Shown piece after piece: positions 48,295 through 53,293 of a stretch of DNA of 53,293 nucleotides. The stretch's first letter is position 1; the number at the start of each line of letters is the position of its first letter. The notes beneath the pieces are model-generated. The model saw only the letters and a program-made list of their open reading frames with translations, was not told the DNA's origin and searched no databases. The position numbers and the translations under genes are program-made. This stretch comes from Deltaproteobacteria bacterium (lineage in GTDB: Bacteria; Myxococcota_A; UBA9160; PR03): contig JAPSFT010000025.1 in NCBI GenBank assembly GCA_035063765.1, forward strand, positions 1-53,293, in the 5' to 3' direction.

Positions 48295-48981
48295 ATGGCT
48301 CGCGAGACCGACGCCGAGCGCCGACGCCGCGCGCTGCGCATCGTGCGCCGGCTCGCCGCCGCCTACCCCGACGCGCGCTGCGCCCTCGACTTCCGCAGTC
48401 CCTTCGAGCTGCTGGTCGCCACGATCCTCTCGGCCCAGTGCACGGACAAGAAGGTGAACGAGGTCACCCCGGCGCTCTTCGCCCGCTACCCGACCCCCGC
48501 GGCGCTGGCCGATGCGAAGCCCGCCGAGGTCGAGGCGATGATCCGCCCGACCGGCTTCTACCGCCAGAAGACCCGCGCGATCCAGTCCTCGGCCCGCGAC
48601 ATCGTGGAGCGCTTCGCCGGGCGCGTGCCCGGCACCATGGAGGAGCTGCTCTCGCTCCACGGCGTCGCGCGCAAGACCGCCAACGTGGTGCTCGGCAACG
48701 CCTTCGGCGTCCCGGGGCTCACGGTCGACACCCACATGAAGCGGGTCCACGCGCGGCTCGAGCTCACCCGGCACGAGGATCCCGTGAAGATCGAGCGCGA
48801 TCTCATGGGGCTGATCCCCGAGCCGGAGTGGACGCTCTACTCGCACCGCGTGATCCACCACGGGCGGGTGTGCTGCGTGGCGCGCCGCCCGCACTGCGAG
48901 GCCTGCCCGCTCGCCGCCGACTGCCCCTGGCCGCGCCGGCATGCCGGCGTGCTCCGCGCCGTCCCCAAGGCGCGCCGATGA
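48295..48981 (+). CDS. nth: Endonuclease III
   Basis: A 228-residue DNA glycosylase/AP lyase that removes oxidised pyrimidines. The helix-hairpin-helix is LHGVARKTANVVLG with catalytic Lys127, and the catalytic Asp is Asp145 in VDTHMKRV. The 4Fe-4S cluster has the standard spacing Cys194-x6-Cys201-x2-Cys204-x5-Cys210. ILSAQCTDKKVNEVTPALF is also diagnostic. TACCCT at 48281-48286 just upstream may be the -10 box of a nearly leaderless mRNA. Its TGA overlaps the ATG of the NUDIX gene. Confidence 0.97.
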   Translation: MARETDAERRRRALRIVRRLAAAYPDARCALDFRSPFELLVATILSAQCTDKKVNEVTPALFARYPTPAALADAKPAEVEAMIRPTGFYRQKTRAIQSSARDIVERFAGRVPGTMEELLSLHGVARKTANVVLGNAFGVPGLTVDTHMKRVHARLELTRHEDPVKIERDLMGLIPEPEWTLYSHRVIHHGRVCCVARRPHCEACPLAADCPWPRRHAGVLRAVPKARR

Positions 48982-49496
48982 GCCGGCGCCTCGCCTACCA
49001 GGGCCGCTCGATCACCGTGTGGCAGGAGGAGGTGACGCTCCCGAACGGAGCGGTCGCGAAGCTCGACATCGTGCGCCACCCGGGCGCCTCGTGCGTGGTG
49101 CCGATCGAGGACGACGGGCGCGTGCTGCTGATCCGGCAGTACCGCCACGCCGCGGGCGGCACGATCTGGGAGGTGCCCGCCGGCAAGCTCGACGGCGACA
49201 CGCCCGAGCAGTGCGCCCGCAAGGAGCTCGAGGAGGAGGCCGGCCGCCGCGCCGGGCGGCTCGAGCGGCTCGGCGAGATCTGGACCACGCCGGGCTTCAC
49301 CGACGAGCGGATCCACCTGTTCGCCGCCTTCGACCTCGTCGAGGTGCCGCCCGCGCGCGAGGAGCACGAGGTGATCGAGGTGGTGCCGATGGCGCTCGAC
49401 GCGGCGCTCGCGCTCGTCTGGAGCGGCGAGCTCGCCGACGCGAAGAGCGCGCTGGCGCTGGTCCACGCGGCCCGCCGGCTCGGGCGCCTGCGCTGA
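48978..49496 (+). CDS. NUDIX hydrolase, ADP-ribose pyrophosphatase type
   Basis: A 172-residue NUDIX enzyme. The Nudix box GKLDGDTPEQCARKELEEEAG fits the G-x5-E-x7-x-E-U-x-E-E-x-G pattern, with Lys at the usual Arg position. RQYRHAAGGTIWEVPAGKL before it and IWTTPGFTDERIHLF after it are typical of ADP-ribose/NDP-sugar hydrolases (NudF/YffH type). It overlaps nth by four bases (ATGA). The exact nucleotide substrate is inferred only from subfamily resemblance. Confidence 0.9.
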   Translation: MSRRLAYQGRSITVWQEEVTLPNGAVAKLDIVRHPGASCVVPIEDDGRVLLIRQYRHAAGGTIWEVPAGKLDGDTPEQCARKELEEEAGRRAGRLERLGEIWTTPGFTDERIHLFAAFDLVEVPPAREEHEVIEVVPMALDAALALVWSGELADAKSALALVHAARRLGRLR

Positions 49497-50422
49497 GCGG
49501 CGCGCTCGGCGTCGCGCTCGGCTGGCACTGCTGGGCGTGGCCGGACCTGCTCGCGCTGGTGCGCCAGGCCGAGGCGCTCGGCTACCGCTGCGCGTTCGTC
49601 GACGGCGACGTCTCGATGCTGCCCTCGCGCGGCGAGGGCGACGTGCTCGACGGCTGGACGGCGACCGTGGCGCTGCTCGCCGCGACCGAGCGGATCGAGA
49701 TCGGCTCGCTGCGGCTCGTGCACCACTGGAACGCCGCGAAGCTGGCCCAGGCGGTGGCGACCGCCGAGCGGATCGCGCCGGGCCGCCTGCGCTTCCAGAT
49801 CGCGATCGGCGCGCACCCGGCCGACGCCGGCTTCGGCCTCCCGTTCCCGCCCGCGGCGGATCGCATCGCCTGGCTCGAGGAGACCCTGCCCGTGCTCCGC
49901 CGCCTGTGGGCCGGCGAGACGGTGAGCGCCCGGGGCCGCTTCGTCCGCCTCGAAGCCGCCCGCGTGCGCCCGCTCCCGCGCGGCGGGAGGCTTCCGATCG
50001 CCGTGGCCGGCCGCGGCCCCCGGATGCTCGAGGTCGTGGCCGCCCACGCCGACCGCTGGGACGTGAACCTCCCGCCGATCGCCGCACGGGTCGATGACGC
50101 AGCGCGGCGTCTCGCCGGGGCCTGCGGGCGGCGGGGGCGCGACCCGGCCCGGATCGCGCGCTCGATGTGGGTCTTCGCGCGCCCTGGCGAGGACCCCGAC
50201 GACCCCGGGGTCCACGCGGCGTTCCGGCGCTGGAACCCTTGGTTCTCGGAGGTTCCCGATGCAGAGCTGCGGGAGGCCGTGCTCGCCGGCCCGGTCCGGG
50301 AGTGCCGCGCCCGCCTGGCCTGGATCCGCCGCCGGCTCGGCATCGACCTGCCGCTGCTCGACCTCGCGGGCCTCGACCGCCCGACGGCGGAGCGCGTCAT
50401 GACCGATCTCGCCGGGGCCTGA
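49493..50422 (+). CDS. LLM-class (luciferase-like) flavin-dependent oxidoreductase
   Basis: About 309 residues of the bacterial-luciferase TIM-barrel family, FMN- or F420-dependent. LGVALGWHCWAWPDLLALVRQAEALGYRCAFVD is a complete family N-terminus, followed by LLAATERIEIGSLRLV, ERIAPGRLRFQIAIG and RLPIAVAGRGPRMLEVVAAHADRWD. The start is odd. No ATG, GTG or TTG lies in frame before this region; the only codon at the right place is a CTG (49493) that overlaps the NUDIX stop as CTGA. A GTG at 49559 would cut off the first beta strand. Coupled translation from CTG is my best reading. The substrate is unknown. Confidence 0.78.
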   Translation: MSGALGVALGWHCWAWPDLLALVRQAEALGYRCAFVDGDVSMLPSRGEGDVLDGWTATVALLAATERIEIGSLRLVHHWNAAKLAQAVATAERIAPGRLRFQIAIGAHPADAGFGLPFPPAADRIAWLEETLPVLRRLWAGETVSARGRFVRLEAARVRPLPRGGRLPIAVAGRGPRMLEVVAAHADRWDVNLPPIAARVDDAARRLAGACGRRGRDPARIARSMWVFARPGEDPDDPGVHAAFRRWNPWFSEVPDAELREAVLAGPVRECRARLAWIRRRLGIDLPLLDLAGLDRPTAERVMTDLAGA

Positions 50423-50452
50423 AGCCCGGCCGGTGATCGGCCGTCAAGCTCG

Positions 50453-50481
50453 TTGACCGAGCATTCACGGGAACTTACGCT
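50453..50481 (+). promoter_or_regulatory. Promoter of the rhomboid-sirtuin-DUF4097 operon
   Basis: TTGACC (50453-50458), 17 bases, TACGCT (50476-50481). It would give a leader of about 150 bases before the rhomboid TTG start. The leader contains repeated GACCGGAGC motifs but no structure that I recognise. A CGGCCG/CGGCCG hairpin just after the oxidoreductase stop may end the preceding transcript. Confidence 0.55.
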
Positions 50482-50636
50482 CGGAGCCATCGCGGGGCCG
50501 CGCCCGACCCGCGAGGCGAGCGAACGAAACCGATCGCGACCGGAGCGACCGGAGCGACACGACCGGCCGGCACGCCCGGCCCGAGCCCGATCGAGCGAGT
50601 CCCCCATGGGCACGGCGATCGCGACGAGGAGCGGAT

Positions 50637-51407
50637 TTGTACGGACGCGGGGTTCCGCCGGGCGGCGTCGGCTTCGGGCCGCCGATGACACCGCCGGTCA
50701 TCAAGCAGCTCCTGATCGCCAACCTCGCGGTCTTCCTCGCGCAGGCGGTCGACATCCTGCCCGGGATGTTCGCGGCCACACCCATCGACTTCTGGACGCG
50801 CTTCTACCTCTGGCAGCCCTTCACCTACATGTGGCTGCACGGGGGGCTCGGCCACATCGCCGCGAACATGTTCGGGCTGTGGATGTTCGGCTCGCCGCTC
50901 GCGATGGCATGGGGCGCGCAGCGCTTCCTGCGCTTCTACCTGCTCTGCGGTGTCGGCGCGGGCTTCCTGATCGTCAGCTACCCGTGGGTCGCGGTGTGGC
51001 TCGGGATCGCCTCGCCGGCGACGCTCTCGGTCCCGACGCTCGGCGCCTCGGGCGCGGTGATGGGCGTGCTGCTCGCCTACTCGCTCACCTGGCCCGATCG
51101 CACGATCATGTTCATCTTCCCGCCGGTCGCCTTCCGCGCGATCTGGCTGATCCCGATCCTGTTCGTGATGGAGGCCATCCTCAGCCCGCCGAACGTCAGC
51201 CATCTCGGCCACCTGGGTGGCGTGCTGGTCGGCTGGCTCCTGCTGCGTGCGCACGGCGAGACCCTGCGCCTGCCGGTGCCCTCGCTCGCGCAGCTCAAGT
51301 ACCGCTGGCGGCGCTGGCGGATGAGGCGTCGGCTGCGTGCCGTGCAGACCGACGACTGGCGCAGCCGCGCCCGGAACGACGACCGCTCCGGCCCGCGGCT
51401 GCACTAG
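50637..51407 (+). CDS. Rhomboid family intramembrane serine protease
   Basis: A 256-residue membrane protein with six predicted helices. The catalytic Ser138 is in GASGAVMG and the His192 base in HLGHLGGVLVG. HGGLGHIAANMFGLWMFG holds the conserved HxxxN oxyanion region. The C-terminus (about 45 residues) is strongly basic and cytoplasmic. Translation starts at a TTG (50637) behind a good GAGGAG ribosome site; I see no better ATG. Substrates are unknown. It heads an operon with a sirtuin and a DUF4097 protein. Confidence 0.92.
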   Translation: MYGRGVPPGGVGFGPPMTPPVIKQLLIANLAVFLAQAVDILPGMFAATPIDFWTRFYLWQPFTYMWLHGGLGHIAANMFGLWMFGSPLAMAWGAQRFLRFYLLCGVGAGFLIVSYPWVAVWLGIASPATLSVPTLGASGAVMGVLLAYSLTWPDRTIMFIFPPVAFRAIWLIPILFVMEAILSPPNVSHLGHLGGVLVGWLLLRAHGETLRLPVPSLAQLKYRWRRWRMRRRLRAVQTDDWRSRARNDDRSGPRLH

Positions 51408-51417
51408 GACCCGCGCG

Positions 51418-52248
51418 ATGACGGACCTCCCCGACACGACCTTCGCGCTCACCCCCACCCTCGACGCCGGGATCCGCCGCGCCGCCGAGGCCCTGGTGGG
51501 CGCGCGCCACGCGGTGGCGCTGACCGGTGCCGGGCTCTCGGTCGAGAGCGGGATCCCGCCCTTCCGCGGCCCGGGCGGGATCTGGACGAGGTACGGCGAG
51601 CCCCCGATGGACGGCTACCAGCGCTTCCTGCGCGACCCCGCCGGGGCCTGGCGCGAGCGGCTCGCACCGCGCGAGGACTGGATGCGGGCCCTCGGCGAGG
51701 CGGTGCGCCAGGCCAAGCCGAACCCCGGCCACCTCGCCCTCGCCGAGCTCGAACGCCGCGGCCTGCTCGCCGCGCTGATCACGCAGAACATCGACGACCT
51801 CCACCGCCAGGCGGGGCACGCGCAGGTGCTCGAGATCCACGGCAACCACCGCCTGCTGCGCTGCCTCGCCTGCAACGCGCGCTTCGAGCCGGACACCCTC
51901 GCGATCGACCCCGACGACCTGCCGCCGCGTTGCCCGCGCTGCTCCGGGATCGTGAAGGGCGACATCGTGGTCTTCGGCGAGCCGATCCCGGCCGACGTGC
52001 TGGCCGCCTGCTTCCGCGCGGTCGAGCGCGCCGACTGCATGCTCGTCGCCGGCACCTCGGCGACGGTCTACCCGGCGGCCGAGTTCCCCTACGAGGTGCT
52101 GCGCGCCGGCGGCGTCGTGATCGAGGTGAACCCCGACGAGAGCGAGCTCAGCGGGGCGGCGACGATCTCGCTGCGCGGCCCGGGCGGTCCGGTGCTCTCG
52201 CGGCTGCTCGAGCACGCCGCCCGGCTCGCACCGGCGGAGGCGACATGA
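51418..52248 (+). CDS. cobB: Sirtuin-type NAD-dependent protein deacylase
   Basis: A 276-residue SIR2-family enzyme. GAGLSVESGIPPFRG binds NAD, TQNIDDLHRQAG is the catalytic loop, the active-site His is in LEIHGN, and the zinc site is formed by CLAC and CPRC. VVFGEPIP and AGTSATVYPAAEFP complete the Rossmann part. It removes acyl groups from lysines using NAD and so ties protein modification to the NAD pool. It lies ten bases after the rhomboid gene and overlaps the next gene by ATGA. Confidence 0.93.
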   Translation: MTDLPDTTFALTPTLDAGIRRAAEALVGARHAVALTGAGLSVESGIPPFRGPGGIWTRYGEPPMDGYQRFLRDPAGAWRERLAPREDWMRALGEAVRQAKPNPGHLALAELERRGLLAALITQNIDDLHRQAGHAQVLEIHGNHRLLRCLACNARFEPDTLAIDPDDLPPRCPRCSGIVKGDIVVFGEPIPADVLAACFRAVERADCMLVAGTSATVYPAAEFPYEVLRAGGVVIEVNPDESELSGAATISLRGPGGPVLSRLLEHAARLAPAEAT

Positions 52249-53177
52249 GCTCGCGCTCCCCGCACTCCGACTGGGCCGGTCACGGCCACGAGCACGTCCA
52301 CGAGCACGAGGGCCCGTGCGCGGAGGGCGACGGCCGCGGCGGGCTCGGCGGGTTCCTGCGTTCGCTGCTCGCGGGCATCCCGTGGAGCGAGCGGGTCGAG
52401 GTTCTCGAGACACGGACCCTGCCGGCGCCGCGCTCGGGCGCGCTGCGCCTCGACAACGCCAACGGCATGACCCGCATCCTCGGCGAGGACCGGAGCGACG
52501 TCGAGGTGAAGATGCAGAAGGTGGCGCGCGCCGAGAGCACGGCGGCCGCGGAGGCGATGGCGCAGGAGATCCGCCTCGTGCGCCACGACACCGACTCCGG
52601 CACCGAGCTCGAGGTGGAGGCGCCGCGGCGCTGGAACCGGCGCGGGCACGCGAACCTCGAGCTGCGCGTCCCGCGCGGAACCCGCGTCGAGGTCTCGGCC
52701 TCGAACGGGAAGGTCTGCGTCGCCGGCCTCGGCAACGGCCTGCGGGTCCGCTCGAGCAACGTCGCCGTGCGCGTCGAGGACGTGAGCGGCGACGTCGAGA
52801 TCCACGCCTCGAACGCGCGGCTCCTGTGCGCGGGGGTGTGCGGGCGCCTGCTGGCGCGGACCAGCAACGGCAAGATCGAGGTCGAGCGCCATCGCGGCGC
52901 GCTCGACGCCTCCTCCTCGAACGGCCTGATCCACGCCGCCATCGAGGAGCTCGGCGGCCCGGTGGTGCTCGCGACGAGCAACGGCAAGATCGCCCTCGAG
53001 CTGCCCGACGAGGTCGACGCCGACGTGAACCTGCGCGTCGACAACGGCGTGATCCGCAACCAGCGCTCGCTGTGCCGCTGCACCCGCTCGAGCGGCGGCC
53101 GCCTCACCGGCCAGCTCGGCAAGGGCGGTACCCCGATCAAGCTGCGCACCTCGAACGGCTCGATCTCGCTGCGCTAG
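52245..53177 (+). CDS. DUF4097-type beta-repeat protein with His-rich N-terminus
   Basis: A 310-residue protein. Residues about 10-25 are a metal-binding-like His cluster (HGHEHVHEHEGPC). From about residue 65 to the end the chain is a right-handed beta-repeat of the DUF4097 (putative adhesin) type, with many short turns such as SNGKV, SSNVAV, SNARL, TSNGKI, SSNGLI and SNGSI. There is no signal peptide or membrane helix, so secretion is not supported by the N-terminus. It is coupled to cobB through ATGA. Its function is unknown; relatives accompany stress-response or envelope genes. It ends with TAG. Confidence 0.82.
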   Translation: MSSRSPHSDWAGHGHEHVHEHEGPCAEGDGRGGLGGFLRSLLAGIPWSERVEVLETRTLPAPRSGALRLDNANGMTRILGEDRSDVEVKMQKVARAESTAAAEAMAQEIRLVRHDTDSGTELEVEAPRRWNRRGHANLELRVPRGTRVEVSASNGKVCVAGLGNGLRVRSSNVAVRVEDVSGDVEIHASNARLLCAGVCGRLLARTSNGKIEVERHRGALDASSSNGLIHAAIEELGGPVVLATSNGKIALELPDEVDADVNLRVDNGVIRNQRSLCRCTRSSGGRLTGQLGKGGTPIKLRTSNGSISLR

Positions 53178-53293
53178 TGTCCTGTGTCGGAAGTTCGCCG
53201 TCGAAGTCTCGAGCCGTCGCGGGCGGCTGGGTGTGCACCGAGATCGCGGCTACGGGCCGCTCGCAAGGCGCGCGACCGAGCCATGGCCGTCGC
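53174..53293. other. Possible left end of an insertion sequence
   Basis: Directly at the stop codon of the DUF4097 gene the sequence reads CTAGTGTCCTGTGTCGGAAG. That looks to me like a terminal repeat of IS630/Tc1-like elements inserted at a TA. The remaining 100 bases contain no complete gene; an ATG near 53284 starts a frame that leaves the window. The right end is outside, so this cannot be confirmed here. Confidence 0.28.

Overview
This is a GC-rich (clearly above 65% by eye), densely packed chromosomal segment of a Gram-negative bacterium. A periplasmic/outer-membrane repertoire (MltB lipoprotein, PBP1A, PBP4, HlyD-type exporter), a sigma-54 activator with a GAFTGA loop, PEP-CTERM sorting and a PAS protein with a Cys-pair tail all point to the former Deltaproteobacteria (Myxococcota, Desulfobacterota or Binatota-like). 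I cannot name a genus. I see no tRNA, rRNA or CRISPR, and no stretch above about 300 bases lacks a gene or gene remnant.

Layout. 1-391: 5' part of a YejA-like peptide-binding protein (minus). 479-2228: serS and a VOC protein (plus). 2218-5727 (minus): aldo/keto reductase, MltB-type lytic transglycosylase and serC. 5749-5843: a perfect 33-bp inverted repeat. 5876-7934 (plus): vWA protein and alpha/beta hydrolase. 7865-9619 (minus): a decayed pair, a PEP-CTERM protein with two in-frame TAG codons coupled to a PhoD-type phosphatase with deletions. 9713-11338 (plus): PAS protein and TMEM175-type channel. 11374-11637: small membrane protein (minus). 11692-22511 (minus): complex I cluster in the order nuoA-E-F-G-H-J-K-L-M-N, without nuoB, C, D or I. 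22676-29998 (plus): gpsA, a cytochrome c/FTR1 iron permease behind a Fur-box-like palindrome, a lipoprotein, and a 1043-residue fusion of an LPG-synthase-like membrane domain to a sulfatase-fold domain. 30029-36292 (minus): tetR-hlyD-ATPase-ATPase-permease-permease, the same order as E. coli cecR-ybhG-F-S-R.

36393-37741 (plus): a promoter, a SAM-II-like riboswitch and a trans-sulfuration enzyme gene. 37867-38421: O6-alkylguanine methyltransferase (minus). 38463-40873 (plus): galE and a PBP4-type carboxypeptidase. 40930-44102 (minus): sigma-54 response regulator, a small very basic two-repeat protein behind a strong promoter, and glutathione synthetase. 44221-47585 (plus): PBP1A and a soluble histidine kinase. 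47626-48267: alpha/beta hydrolase (minus). 48295-53177 (plus): nth, NUDIX, LLM-type oxidoreductase, rhomboid, sirtuin and a DUF4097 protein.

The genes form many short, tightly overlapping operons, with ATGA or GTGA stop/start overlaps as the rule. Coherent themes are the respiratory chain (nuo), cell-wall synthesis and turnover (mltB, dacB, PBP1A), iron uptake and export. The most interesting non-genic signal is a dispersed palindrome: two full copies and one half copy, always at gene borders. One copy supplies the last codons and stop of dacB. Other points of note are the SAM-II-like leader, the LPG-synthase/sulfatase fusion, the split complex I cluster, the small basic repeat protein and the amber-interrupted PEP-CTERM gene.
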